Positions 27,777 to 35,921 of a DNA stretch of 64,000 bases are shown one piece after another. Under the pieces are notes generated by a model. That model was not told the origin of the DNA. It worked only from the letters and a program-made list of their open reading frames with translations, and searched no databases. This DNA is from Clostridia bacterium (GTDB lineage: Bacteria > Bacillota > Clostridia > Saccharofermentanales > Saccharofermentanaceae): positions 31,619-95,618 of the forward strand of contig JAKSRE010000006.1 of assembly GCA_024403775.1 (NCBI GenBank). Direction: 5' to 3'. Both the position numbers and the translations under genes were made by a program. The stretch's first letter is position 1, and the number at the start of each line of letters is the position of its first letter.

Positions 27777-29636
27777 ATGGATAAAAAAGCATTAAATAGT
27801 AAACGAATAAGTAAGCAGGGCATCAGTAGTATTAAGGATGCCCTTGTTGCTATATCACCTTATTTTTTGGCGATAGTTATTTTAACTGTGCTCATAAATA
27901 TTCTGTTCAGATTAAATACGATCGATATTGTAAATTATCCAATCGCATACTTTCAGGGTGATGGTGTATCTGTTATTCACAGAACCCATGAGATGCGTTT
28001 TGATCATTCGATTTTTACATACGATCAGCTCGCTTCACCTTATGGTTCAAGTACTTACGATTATTATACTTTCGATTTGCTGCTGCTTCTTATACAGTTT
28101 GTGTTTGCCAATATTGCAGCAAATTACGTTCTTGGCTATAACCTCTTTTTATTAAGTGCCATTTATTTTAATGGGATTTCAGCTATTTACAGTTTAAGAA
28201 GACTTCAGTTTTCCAAGACGAGCTCAGTTGGAATGGGAATTCTTTATGGACTTCTGCCATTCTTCTTTGGCCGCTACAGAGCACATGTTTATCTTACGTT
28301 TTTCTTTGTAGCTCCTCTGGCAATTGTACTTGCTATTGAGGTGTTCAGAGGCGATTTTGTATTTAAGTGGCCATTTAATTTTAAGGGATATAAGCCTTCA
28401 AAAACTGATATCAAAAAGACACTAGTCAATCTGTTTATAATGATAATGATTGGCATGACAGGCGTATACTATGCACTTTTATCATGCCTGTTTATTGCTT
28501 TTGCGGCAGTTCTTCATCTGATAAATGACAGAAAGATAAAGGATTTTGGAAGTGCCATTGCTGCAATAAGCGTCAGCGCATTTACCTTTATAATGTCTGC
28601 TTTGCCTTCAATTATCTATTGGAAAAACAATGGAAGAACGGTTGTAGCTAATATGAGAATGGCTCAAAACAGCGCCAGAGTCTCAGAGGACATGGGTCTT
28701 AAGTTAATTCAGTGCTTTGTTCCTAATAAGGAGCATCGCCTTGGTATTTTCTCCCGAATTGCATCTATGTACAGAGATGGAACTTATACTCTTGGTGAGT
28801 GGACGGAATCAGGTTATATTGGTCTTGTATTTGCCTGTGGACTTATGCTGATTCTTATCTATATTTTTATTTTGCCACTTCACAACAATAAGTCACTTTA
28901 TACACCACTGGCACTTTTTACGATGTTCATTCTTCTTATAGGAAGTCCTTCCTGTATGAATTTTATTGTGGTTAAGATTTTCCCATACCTTAGATGTTAT
29001 AACAGAGCTGTAGTTTATGTAGCTTTTATGGCTGCTATCTCTGCTGCATATGTAGCAGAATATGTTTTTGTTTATATTCGAAAATTTGTTCCACAAATCT
29101 TAGCCTCAATAGTATGTATTTTTCTCATGACCACGGTTGTTATAATTGGTGCATGGGATCAGACTGGAATTATAAAAGATGAATCAGCAGCTCTTGTATC
29201 TCAAGGCTATTTTCAGCGTGATGAGGAAATTGTATCTCTTATTATGAATTATGCGACCACATTTAATCCTCCTGATGGCACAGTGGATTTATTTGTAATG
29301 CCATATGTTAGAGATGAGACAGTATCAGAAGTTGTGGATCATCAGAGACATACACAGCTTATAGTTCATGATGAGAATCTGTGTCTGTCATATGGTGCCC
29401 CTGAGAACAGACCTTTTGACCTAGAACTTTATGATTTATTCACTAATCATACAGTCGACGAGCAGATTGATTTTGCAGTTAACCTTGGATATGACGGTTT
29501 CCTCATGTCTCCAAAGAACTTTATCGAAGGAGATCAGGATCCAAAGTATATAGAGATGTTTAATAGACTTACTGAGAGATTTGGTGCACCAGAAGTTATA
29601 GCACATGACTTCATCTATTGGTGCTCAGTAAACTGA
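27777..29636 (+). CDS. Polytopic membrane protein, GT-C-like glycosyltransferase candidate
   Basis: A 619-residue protein with about 11 predicted membrane helices and a soluble C-terminal part of some 140 residues. The first extracellular loop after helix 1 holds an acidic stretch (FQGDGVSVIHRTHEMRFD); GT-C enzymes carry catalytic acids in this position. FGRYRAHVYLTFF and a late RCYNRAVVYVAF are also notable. I cannot name the family. The 34-bp gap to a polyprenyl-sugar synthase-like gene supports a role in transferring sugars to a surface polymer, which remains inference. No clear ribosome site precedes ATG 27777. Confidence 0.55.
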   Translation: MDKKALNSKRISKQGISSIKDALVAISPYFLAIVILTVLINILFRLNTIDIVNYPIAYFQGDGVSVIHRTHEMRFDHSIFTYDQLASPYGSSTYDYYTFDLLLLLIQFVFANIAANYVLGYNLFLLSAIYFNGISAIYSLRRLQFSKTSSVGMGILYGLLPFFFGRYRAHVYLTFFFVAPLAIVLAIEVFRGDFVFKWPFNFKGYKPSKTDIKKTLVNLFIMIMIGMTGVYYALLSCLFIAFAAVLHLINDRKIKDFGSAIAAISVSAFTFIMSALPSIIYWKNNGRTVVANMRMAQNSARVSEDMGLKLIQCFVPNKEHRLGIFSRIASMYRDGTYTLGEWTESGYIGLVFACGLMLILIYIFILPLHNNKSLYTPLALFTMFILLIGSPSCMNFIVVKIFPYLRCYNRAVVYVAFMAAISAAYVAEYVFVYIRKFVPQILASIVCIFLMTTVVIIGAWDQTGIIKDESAALVSQGYFQRDEEIVSLIMNYATTFNPPDGTVDLFVMPYVRDETVSEVVDHQRHTQLIVHDENLCLSYGAPENRPFDLELYDLFTNHTVDEQIDFAVNLGYDGFLMSPKNFIEGDQDPKYIEMFNRLTERFGAPEVIAHDFIYWCSVN

Positions 29637-29661
29637 TGCGTGTGCACATTGAGGGATTAAT

Positions 29662-31758
29662 ATGGAAAATGAATTTAGTTTTGCGGATTTGGAACCGCGT
29701 GGACCGCTTCAGGTAAAAAATACCGTTGTAGGAATTTTAAGAAATGTAGATGGCAGTGGCGTAGAAGCAGGTGTTGTAATACCTGATGCCCAGTTTAAGG
29801 ATGCTAATCAGATAGGTGCAATTAAAATTGACCGTAATCACTTAAACGGTGCTCCTTTTGATATGCGTGTTGTCTGTGAGATTTTAAATCCAGAGGCAGT
29901 TAAAGGAAAATTCAGAGGAAAAGTAATTGAAGTTCTCGGAGGAATTGATGACGATGATGCCAAGATGCTCTCACTTTACAGACAGTTTGGCTTAAGTCCT
30001 GATTTTCCTGAAGCAGTAAAAGAATCTGTTCAAAATCTTCCTCTTAATCCTACTGAGGATGATATAAATGAAGAATTTGCAAAGGGACGTGTAGATTTAA
30101 GAGGTCTTCTCACTATCACAATCGATGGTGAAGAGGCTAAGGACCTGGATGATGCTATCACCGTAAAGAGACTTGCAAATGGAGATTTTAAGCTTTTCGT
30201 ACATATTGCAGATGTATCTCACTATGTTCAGGATGAGACAATTCTTGATAAGGAAGCAAGACTTCGTGCCACATCAGTTTATCTTGCAGACAGAGTTATT
30301 CCAATGCTTCCGCCAAAACTTTCAAATGGCCTCTGCAGCTTAAATCCGCATGTTGACAGACTTACCATGACAGCTGAGATGATTATTAACCGCAATAACG
30401 GTGAGATTATCGATGGCCACGTATATGAGAGTGTTATAAACAGTGATCGAAGAATGAGCTATAACGAGTGCTATCGAATCCTTTTCGAGGACGAGAAGAT
30501 TGAAGATCAGCCACAAATAGTAGATATGCTCTGGCTTATGAAGAACTTAACTGATGTTCTTAAGGCTAAAAGAGATGCCAGAGGCACACTGAATTTCAAT
30601 ATTCCAGAGACGAAAGTAATCCTTAACGAAGACGGCTCTGTTAAGGATGTAATGGCATACCCAATCAATTACTGCCATGGCATGATTGAGGAGTTCATGA
30701 TTGCTGCAAATGAATTTATTGCAGAATATTTCTGTAGCAGAAATTATCCATTCGTATACAGAATTCATGAGAATCCAGATCCAATTAAACTTCAGAAATT
30801 CGCAAGAGTTGCCCGTAATTTTGGTGCGGTTGGTACTATTAAAAATGATGCCAGACCTGGAGATCTTCGAAACTATGTTGAGACAATAAGAAGACAGGAG
30901 ATTCTCCCTTCCATTAATACAATGCTCCTTAGATCTCTTGCCAAAGCCAAGTATTCTTCAGAGAATTGCGGCCACTATGGACTTGCATCAAAGTTCTATT
31001 GTCACTTTACGAGTCCAATCAGACGATATCCTGATCTTTATATTCACAGAATCATCAAGTCTTTCCTTCATAAGAAGAATAAGAAGAGATATTTTGCCAA
31101 TAAGGTTGATGAGATAGCACAGCATAGTTCGGATATGGAGCGTAATTCTGTTGATGCAGAGAGAGCTTCAGTAGACGCAAAGGTAGCGCTTTATATGAGC
31201 GACAAGGTTGGAACTGTCTATGAGGCAATGGTATCTTCAATTATTGATCCAGGTATCTTTGTTGAGCTTCCAAATACTGTTGAGGGTTTTGTTGCCTTTA
31301 GAACAATGAATGACCACTATGTATTTGATGAGCGCTTTATGTGGGCGATGGGCAAAAGATACGGAACCAAGCTTACTATTGGAAGCAAGGTAAAGGTAAG
31401 ACTTGTAAGAGTTGACCTGACTACTAACCATATTGATTTTGAGCTGGAAGAAGAGATGGGCGGTGGAAGACCTCCAAGAAGCGCATCTTCCAGAAGTTCA
31501 AGGCTTGAGGAGAGAAGTTCTCGTGGCCGTAAGTCAAGAAGTGAGGGAAGAAGTTCAGGAAAACGCAGTTCACGAGATTCTGGTAAGTCAGGAAGATCTT
31601 CTTCTCGAAAGTCAGAATCTACTAAAGCCAGAAGTTCTTCAAGATCTTCATCCAGACCATCTTCCAGAATGGAAGGCCGCAAGGCTTCTTCAGGAAGAAA
31701 GAGCTCTGGTTCAAGAAGTACCAGACGTTCATCTACACCTAGAACAACTGAGTTTTAA
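29662..31758 (+). CDS. rnr: Ribonuclease R family exoribonuclease with long Arg/Ser-rich tail
   Basis: A 3'-5' exoribonuclease that degrades structured RNA. The 698-residue protein begins directly with one cold-shock-like region. The usual N-terminal helix-turn-helix and first cold-shock domain are missing, so it is short at that end. The RNB catalytic domain has the acidic motif AKDLDDAITV (Asp residues near 160), HIADVSHYV, FTSPIRRYPDLYIHR and later HSSDMERNSVDAER. An S1 domain (about 505-592) follows. The last 100 residues are almost only Arg, Ser, Lys and Gly in short repeats, presumably for RNA binding. Ribosome site GAGGGAT. A strong terminator follows. Confidence 0.92.
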   Translation: MENEFSFADLEPRGPLQVKNTVVGILRNVDGSGVEAGVVIPDAQFKDANQIGAIKIDRNHLNGAPFDMRVVCEILNPEAVKGKFRGKVIEVLGGIDDDDAKMLSLYRQFGLSPDFPEAVKESVQNLPLNPTEDDINEEFAKGRVDLRGLLTITIDGEEAKDLDDAITVKRLANGDFKLFVHIADVSHYVQDETILDKEARLRATSVYLADRVIPMLPPKLSNGLCSLNPHVDRLTMTAEMIINRNNGEIIDGHVYESVINSDRRMSYNECYRILFEDEKIEDQPQIVDMLWLMKNLTDVLKAKRDARGTLNFNIPETKVILNEDGSVKDVMAYPINYCHGMIEEFMIAANEFIAEYFCSRNYPFVYRIHENPDPIKLQKFARVARNFGAVGTIKNDARPGDLRNYVETIRRQEILPSINTMLLRSLAKAKYSSENCGHYGLASKFYCHFTSPIRRYPDLYIHRIIKSFLHKKNKKRYFANKVDEIAQHSSDMERNSVDAERASVDAKVALYMSDKVGTVYEAMVSSIIDPGIFVELPNTVEGFVAFRTMNDHYVFDERFMWAMGKRYGTKLTIGSKVKVRLVRVDLTTNHIDFELEEEMGGGRPPRSASSRSSRLEERSSRGRKSRSEGRSSGKRSSRDSGKSGRSSSRKSESTKARSSSRSSSRPSSRMEGRKASSGRKSSGSRSTRRSSTPRTTEF

Positions 31759-31775
31759 TAATGTTAGGATTAGTG

Positions 31776-31816
31776 GCCTCAAAGCAGATTTTAATCTGCT
31801 TTGAGGCTTCTTTTTT
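31776..31816 (+). terminator. Terminator of rnr
   Basis: A perfect 15-bp stem from GCCTCAAAGCAGATT and its complement with a minimal loop, followed by six T. Confidence 0.95.
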
Positions 31817-31918
31817 GTGTGAAGCTTGAAGTTTGTGCTAAGTCCTGGAGGTAGACCCCCATCCTTCTGCAAGACTGTGTGGTTTTTAAGCCCGTTTTTG
31901 TGGAGTTGAAGGCGGTTG

Positions 31919-32005
31919 TTTGTAAAAAGATAGGGTAGGCGCTTGTTTTACAAACATGGGGAAGCTGGATTTGTAAAAATATAGCTTAGCCCGGAATTTT
32001 ACAAA
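31919..32005. repeat. Inverted-repeat block A (2 units, arm TTTGTAAAA)
   Basis: Units at 31919-31954 and 31970-32005, each a perfect TTTGTAAAA / TTTTACAAA pair with an 18-bp spacer. The first has one further base pair outside the arms (G and C). Confidence 0.9.
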
Positions 32006-32047
32006 CGCTACTTCGGGTTCAGGTGGCAGGGCTTTTGAAGCGCAGGA

Positions 32048-32184
32048 TTCAGAATAATGGGGGTAAACAGAGAATATTCTAAATTTAATTGAATGACATT
32101 TAGAATAATTGGGATTTACGTCGATTATTCTAAATCTTCAAAGGCGCTTTTAGAATTTTGGTGGTTTCTAGTAAATATTCTAAA
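32048..32184. repeat. Inverted-repeat block B1 (3 units, arm TTTAGAATA)
   Basis: Units at 32048-32083 (one mismatch), 32099-32134 (perfect, extendable to 12 bp) and 32149-32184 (mismatch at the inner end). Right arms are TATTCTAAA in all three. Confidence 0.88.
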
Positions 32185-32265
32185 TGGAAAAACTTCTTAA
32201 TATTGGCGAATCTGAATGTGTATAGAGAAAGCCATGCTCCAGAGCAGATTTTGAATGGAAATCTC

Positions 32266-32404
32266 TTTAGAAAATTCAGGGAATCTGCTAAATTTTCTAA
32301 ATCTGACAAAAGTGAATTTAGAAAAATTCCGACATATCGTTTTTTATTCTAAATTTAGGAAAAATGAATTTAGAATAATGGGCCAAACCAGCAGTTATTC
32401 TGAA
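32266..32404. repeat. Inverted-repeat block B2 (3 units, arm TTTAGAAAA or TTTAGAATA)
   Basis: Units at 32266-32301 (TTTAGAAAA with TTTTCTAAA, extendable to 11 bp), 32317-32353 (one mismatch, offset 28) and 32369-32404 (TTTAGAATA with TATTCTGAA, one mismatch, extendable outward). The AAAA variant has a matching TTTT in its partner arm. Confidence 0.88.
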
Positions 32405-32450
32405 TTCTCTAAGGGGCAAGCGGCAGACAAGGGGCTGGAAAAGTCGTCAG

Positions 32451-32588
32451 TTTATAATTTCTTCCTATTCTGACCAAAATTATAAATTTATCCAAAGCCA
32501 GTTTATAATTATCAAGGTTAAAGCCAATTTTTATAAACTCATTCTTCTTGAGTTTATAATTTAAGCCCAAACTAACGTTTTTTATAAA
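32451..32588. repeat. Inverted-repeat block C1 (3 units, arm TTTATAATT)
   Basis: Units at 32451-32486 (perfect), 32502-32537 and 32553-32588. The last two have TTTTATAAA as right arm, mismatched at the two inner bases, but gain AG / CT pairs outside the arms. Confidence 0.88.
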
Positions 32589-32680
32589 CTGGATTTTGCC
32601 TCTTAAGCATACAATAGGGGGCTAATAGGCAGATATCTTACTCAAGAGACGAATTCTTGCCTTCGAAGGGCCATTGGCAG

Positions 32681-32818
32681 TTTATAATTTTCCTAAGATT
32701 CATAGGTAATTATAAATTTCCATTTCCCCAGTTTATAATTTTCCTTCCATTTAAGTAAAATTATAAATCTTGCTTTCAGCAATTTATAATTTAAGCCCCT
32801 TTCTCCAATAATTATAAA
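32681..32818. repeat. Inverted-repeat block C2 (3 units, arm TTTATAATT)
   Basis: Units at 32681-32716, 32732-32767 and 32783-32818, all perfect TTTATAATT / AATTATAAA pairs with offset 27 and period exactly 51. Confidence 0.92.
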
Positions 32819-32901
32819 CTCGCCCCGCCTAGCCATACTCCACTAACTATAACTGGTATTCTGTCACCAATGCTTCGTGCTCTAACACTCGGTTTGTAAA
32901 T

Positions 32902-32936
32902 AAAAAACATCTCCAAACCACAGACGTGGTTTGGAG
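32902..32936 (-). terminator. Terminator of the HPr-like gene
   Basis: A perfect 11-bp stem, CTCCAAACCAC with its complement around AGAC, followed on the minus strand by a T run (A-run at 32903-32908). Confidence 0.85.
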
Positions 32937-32981
32937 ACAGTAGCCAAAATCAAAGAATTATTAATTTATTGAATCAAAAAA

Positions 32982-33212
32982 TCATCTAACGATGATATTT
33001 TTAATCTGATCAAGGAAATCATCGCAAGTATCTGAATAAATCTGAAGGGTAAGCTCTGAATTTAAATCCAGACCAAAGATACCCATGATGCTCTTGGCAT
33101 CAGCAATGTATTTTCCTGAGATAATATCGATATCGTAATCACAAAGGTGAGCTGCGTTAACAAGATCCTTAACATCATTAATTTTGGAAAGCTTTACAAC
33201 AACTGTTTTCAC
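32982..33212 (-). CDS. HPr-like protein lacking the phosphorylatable histidine
   Basis: A 76-residue protein with the HPr fold signature. The second half reads ADAKSIMGIFGLDL, matching the HPr Ser46 region (Ser41 here). The GLHARPA active-site motif with His15 is absent; the corresponding stretch is KINDVKDLVNAA. It therefore cannot act as a normal sugar-phosphotransferase phosphocarrier. The retained serine site might allow regulation through HPr kinase and CcpA-type partners (inference). The start is GTG 33212 behind GGAGG; a longer frame from 33263 ignores that site. Likely monocistronic, with its own terminator at 32902. Confidence 0.75.
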   Translation of the reverse strand: MKTVVVKLSKINDVKDLVNAAHLCDYDIDIISGKYIADAKSIMGIFGLDLNSELTLQIYSDTCDDFLDQIKNIIVR

Positions 33213-33239
33213 TTTAAATACCTCCAATGAATGTAATGT

Positions 33240-33268
33240 TTGATTCTGAAAGAATTGTAACATATAAT
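33240..33268 (+). promoter_or_regulatory. Predicted promoter of mtaB
   Basis: TTGATT (33240-33245) and TATAAT (33263-33268) with a 17-bp spacer. TTTTCGACAA follows in the predicted 5' UTR at 33299-33308. Confidence 0.65.
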
Positions 33269-33330
33269 TCCTTTGTAATTAATTCGCAAAATAGCATATT
33301 TTCGACAAGAAAAAGGAGAAAAATATCAGT

Positions 33331-34683
33331 ATGAAAGTGTATTTTTACACATTGGGTTGTCGCGTAAATCAATATGAGACAGATGCAGTGCGTAAACTCT
33401 GTGAGAATTCCGGGATGACTTCAGTTGATTTGCCAGAAGAAGCAGATGTTGTTGTAATAAATACCTGTTCGGTTACAGGCGAGGCGGATCGTAAATCAAG
33501 ACAGCAGATTAGACATATGCGTAAGGTTAATCCAAAGGCAATCATATGCGCTATGGGCTGTCAGGTTGAGGCTGCTGAAGGTAAAGTTGAGGCTGATATT
33601 ATTCTTGGAACCAGAGACAAGAAGCTTCTTCCAGACAGAATAAATGAGTTTTGTAATTCTGAGGAATATATAACAAGAACTACGACTGGTTTTTGTATGC
33701 ATAAAAGACCAGAGGTTAGTAAGGAAGATGTATATCAGGAGTTTGGAACAGTTCAGTCTCCTGAAGGAACCAGAGCTTTTGTAAAGATTGAGGATGGCTG
33801 CAATAATTTTTGTACTTACTGCATTATTCCATATACTAGAGGAAGAGTTGTCAGCCGCGAAGAAGAAAATGTTGTTAAGGAAGTCATGGAACTTGCATCG
33901 GAAGGGTTTGCTGAGGTCGTTCTGACTGGTATTCATTTGTGCTCCTATGGTAAAGACCGAGGTGAAGGAACAGAGGCACTCCTAAGACTTCTTCAGAAAA
34001 TTAATGCTATAGATGGAATTGAAAGAATAAGACTTGGTTCTCTTGAGCCGATGTCTCTTACACCTGAGTTTATTGCTGGTCTTAAGTCGATAAATAAGCT
34101 TTGTCCACATTTTCATTTATCTCTTCAGAGCGGAAGCGATACGGTTCTTAAAAGAATGAATCGTAAGTATAATTCTTCAGAGTATGAGGCTCGCGTAAAT
34201 GCTTTAAGAGAAGTTTATCCGGATATGTCTCTTACTACAGATGTTATTTGCGGATTCCCAGGCGAGACAGAAGAGGAATTTAATGAGACATATGAATTTG
34301 TAAACAGACTTAAGTTTAGTAAACTTCATGTTTTCCCTTATTCTGTGCGTGAAGGTACAGTTGCGGCAAAGATGGAGCAGGTTCCAAAGAGTATCTCAAA
34401 GGCCAGAACGGCTGTTCTTAATGATTTTTCTTCGAAAGCTGAGGATGAGTTTGCAAGAAGATTTGTTGGTCGTAAGGTTCGTGTTCTTGTTGAAGCTAAC
34501 AGAAGCGCTGAAGCCGAGAAATTATCAGGTGATTCGGGTGTATTCTATACAGGATATACAGAAGAATATGTTAAGGTCGTTATTAAGTTTAAAGATGAAG
34601 CTGAGGCTAAAAAATATGTTGGCAGAGTAATAGAAGGAAATCTTATAGAATTCTTAACTCTTTATGCTATCGAAGAGTTTTAA
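33331..34683 (+). CDS. mtaB: tRNA t6A37 methylthiotransferase MtaB
   Basis: Radical-SAM enzyme that adds a methylthio group to t6A37, giving ms2t6A in ANN-decoding tRNAs. The 450-residue protein has the N-terminal UPF0004 domain (YTLGCRVNQYETDAV; cysteines in NTCSVT and AMGCQV). The radical SAM cluster motif CNNFCTYCIIPYTRG is near residue 155 and a C-terminal TRAM-like region follows. GCRVNQYE and the length mark it as MtaB rather than MiaB. It acts after TsaE/TsaB, whose genes are at 5-6 kb. Ribosome site AAGGAG. Confidence 0.95.
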   Translation: MKVYFYTLGCRVNQYETDAVRKLCENSGMTSVDLPEEADVVVINTCSVTGEADRKSRQQIRHMRKVNPKAIICAMGCQVEAAEGKVEADIILGTRDKKLLPDRINEFCNSEEYITRTTTGFCMHKRPEVSKEDVYQEFGTVQSPEGTRAFVKIEDGCNNFCTYCIIPYTRGRVVSREEENVVKEVMELASEGFAEVVLTGIHLCSYGKDRGEGTEALLRLLQKINAIDGIERIRLGSLEPMSLTPEFIAGLKSINKLCPHFHLSLQSGSDTVLKRMNRKYNSSEYEARVNALREVYPDMSLTTDVICGFPGETEEEFNETYEFVNRLKFSKLHVFPYSVREGTVAAKMEQVPKSISKARTAVLNDFSSKAEDEFARRFVGRKVRVLVEANRSAEAEKLSGDSGVFYTGYTEEYVKVVIKFKDEAEAKKYVGRVIEGNLIEFLTLYAIEEF

Positions 34684-34734
34684 TTTGTGCTAATATAAAT
34701 GTAGGATTAAAGTTTGAAGAAGGGGGATATAGAC

Positions 34735-34986
34735 GTGTCACAGGAGACAACAAGATTTAATTTTCCAAGCGACAGAACATTGGAAGCAAGAGAGATAATG
34801 ACATATGTAGTTAATGCCCTTAAGGAGAAGGGATACGATCCAGTAAATCAGTTGGTTGGATATTTTATTTCAAGCGATCCAACTTATATCACAAGCTATA
34901 ATGGAGCTCGTGGATATATCAAGAGAATGGAACGTGACGAGCTTCTTGAGATGATACTTAAAGAGTATTGTAATTTACTTAATTAA
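34735..34986 (+). CDS. ireB: IreB-family regulatory phosphoprotein (UPF0297)
   Basis: An 83-residue protein of the IreB/UPF0297 family; in Enterococcus the homologue is a target of the Ser/Thr kinase IreK. Family features are TTRFNFP at the start, then VNALKEKGYDPVNQLVGYF and SGDPTYI-like SSDPTYITSYNGAR. Thr residues near the N-terminus (ETTRF) correspond to the phosphorylated site. The start is GTG 34735 with AGAAGGGGGA upstream. It is followed by a terminator and ruvX, the common Clostridia order ireB-ruvX-DUF1292. Confidence 0.93.
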   Translation: MSQETTRFNFPSDRTLEAREIMTYVVNALKEKGYDPVNQLVGYFISSDPTYITSYNGARGYIKRMERDELLEMILKEYCNLLN

Positions 34987-34993
34987 GAATTAG

Positions 34994-35018
34994 AGACCGT
35001 CTGTTAGGCGGTCTTATT
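34994..35018 (+). terminator. Terminator after ireB
   Basis: AGACCG / CGGTCT stem with a 9-nt loop and a T-rich tail, 8 bp after the ireB stop. Confidence 0.6.
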
Positions 35019-35066
35019 TTATTAATACAGATTTCTATTGGCTTTTTGCCGAAAGGTGGTAATAAA

Positions 35067-35495
35067 ATGGGTAAGGGACGAGTAATGGCTATTGATTTTG
35101 GTATGAGACATATCGGTATAGCTTTATCTGATGAATTAAGAATAATTGCATCAGGATATGAGACAGTTAACTGGAATGGCGAAGATGACGAGTGGGCTCT
35201 TAACAGAATTTGCGAGATTATCGAAGATAAAAATGTTAAGGAGATAGTTCTTGGTAAGCCTTCCAAGGCAAACGGTGAGGAGTCTGAGTCAGAGCGTAAG
35301 GCCAAGGCTTTTGGTGATAAACTTGAAGCAAGAATAGGAATTAAGCCAGTACTTAAGGATGAGAGATATACAACTGTCATCGCTTCTCAGATGCTTCATG
35401 CGAATAATATTAAGGCAAAAAAGCAGAAGAAGATTATTGACCAGATGGCAGCTGAAGTTATTTTGCGTGAATATCTTGAGCAGCATCGCGGATAA
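35067..35495 (+). CDS. ruvX: Putative pre-16S rRNA nuclease / RuvX (YqgF)
   Basis: A 142-residue RNase H-fold protein, implicated in 16S rRNA 5' maturation and called a Holliday junction resolvase homologue. Motifs are AIDFGMRHIGIALSD with the first catalytic Asp, IVLGKPSKANGEES, and the C-terminal DERYTT and KIIDQMAAEVILREYL. The start is ATG 35067 behind AAAGGTGG; TTTTGCCGAAAG overlaps this site at 35044-35055. Conserved neighbour of ireB and DUF1292 genes. Confidence 0.92.
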   Translation: MGKGRVMAIDFGMRHIGIALSDELRIIASGYETVNWNGEDDEWALNRICEIIEDKNVKEIVLGKPSKANGEESESERKAKAFGDKLEARIGIKPVLKDERYTTVIASQMLHANNIKAKKQKKIIDQMAAEVILREYLEQHRG

Positions 35496-35555
35496 TAGAC
35501 CTTTGAGTAGGTATGTGTTATAATTTTATATCAAGTTTTTTTGGAGGAAAATATT

Positions 35556-35921
35556 ATGGCAGATGAGAATAAATGCAATATGGATTGTGATAACTGTTCT
35601 TTGGAGGAATGTCCAGAAGTAGAGGAGCAGGTTATTACATTAACAGATTGTGAGACAAATGAATCACGTGATTTTGTAGTAATTGATGATTTTGAATACA
35701 AGGATAAGTCTTATTATGTTCTCGTTCCATTGGTTGAGCAGGAAGCTGACGATGAGTACGAAGAATTTACTATTGCTGAAGTTATTGAGGATGAGAACGG
35801 TGAGAGTTCAATTCTTACAATGGCAGAAGATGACCCTATGATAGATGAGATCTATGATTACTATGATTCAATCTATGAGGCAGCTTTTGAAGACGTAGAC
35901 GATGAAGACTCAGAGAAGTAA
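35556..35921 (+). CDS. DUF1292 protein with N-terminal cysteine motif
   Basis: A 121-residue acidic protein. The DUF1292 core is visible as VITLTDCETNESRDFVVIDDFEYKDKSYYVLVPL and a C-terminal DDPMIDEIYDYYDS. The N-terminus carries a small cysteine motif, CNMDCDNCSLEEC, not part of the usual domain and possibly metal-binding. The start is ATG 35556 behind GGAGG. Family function is unknown, but it sits in the ireB-ruvX cluster in most Clostridia. A predicted promoter with TATAAT-like sequence lies between ruvX and this gene. Confidence 0.85.
   Translation: MADENKCNMDCDNCSLEECPEVEEQVITLTDCETNESRDFVVIDDFEYKDKSYYVLVPLVEQEADDEYEEFTIAEVIEDENGESSILTMAEDDPMIDEIYDYYDSIYEAAFEDVDDEDSEK

Larger units (their letters stand above)
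31919..32818. repeat. Array of 14 phased inverted repeats (9-bp arm, 18-bp spacer, 9-bp arm; 51-bp period)
   Basis: This gene-free 0.9 kb contains 28 AT-rich 9-mers in alternating orientation. Left arms start at 31919, 31970; 32048, 32099, 32149; 32266, 32317, 32369; 32451, 32502, 32553; 32681, 32732 and 32783. The right arm starts 27 bp after the left arm in 13 units and 28 bp after in one (32317). Within blocks, units are 50-52 bp apart (51 in most). Spacer and linker sequences are unrelated. Arm families are TTTGTAAAA, then TTTAGAATA/TTTAGAAAA, then TTTATAATT, each facing its reverse complement. No long reading frame, T run or known family fits. It is not a CRISPR: arms are short and spacers alternate between 18 and about 15 bp. 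Confidence 0.9.

Noticed and set aside
31433..31804. Overlapping plus-strand frame of 123 codons in the RNase R tail
   Set aside because: It arises from the repetitive Arg/Ser codons read in another frame and runs into the terminator.
32158..32473. Two reading frames of 64 and 72 codons inside the repeat array
   Set aside because: They overlap the inverted repeats, lack ribosome sites and family resemblance, and differ in composition from real genes here.
31919..32818. CRISPR array
   Set aside because: Arms are only 9 bp, alternate in orientation, change sequence between blocks, and are separated by alternating 18- and about 15-bp gaps. No cas gene is present.
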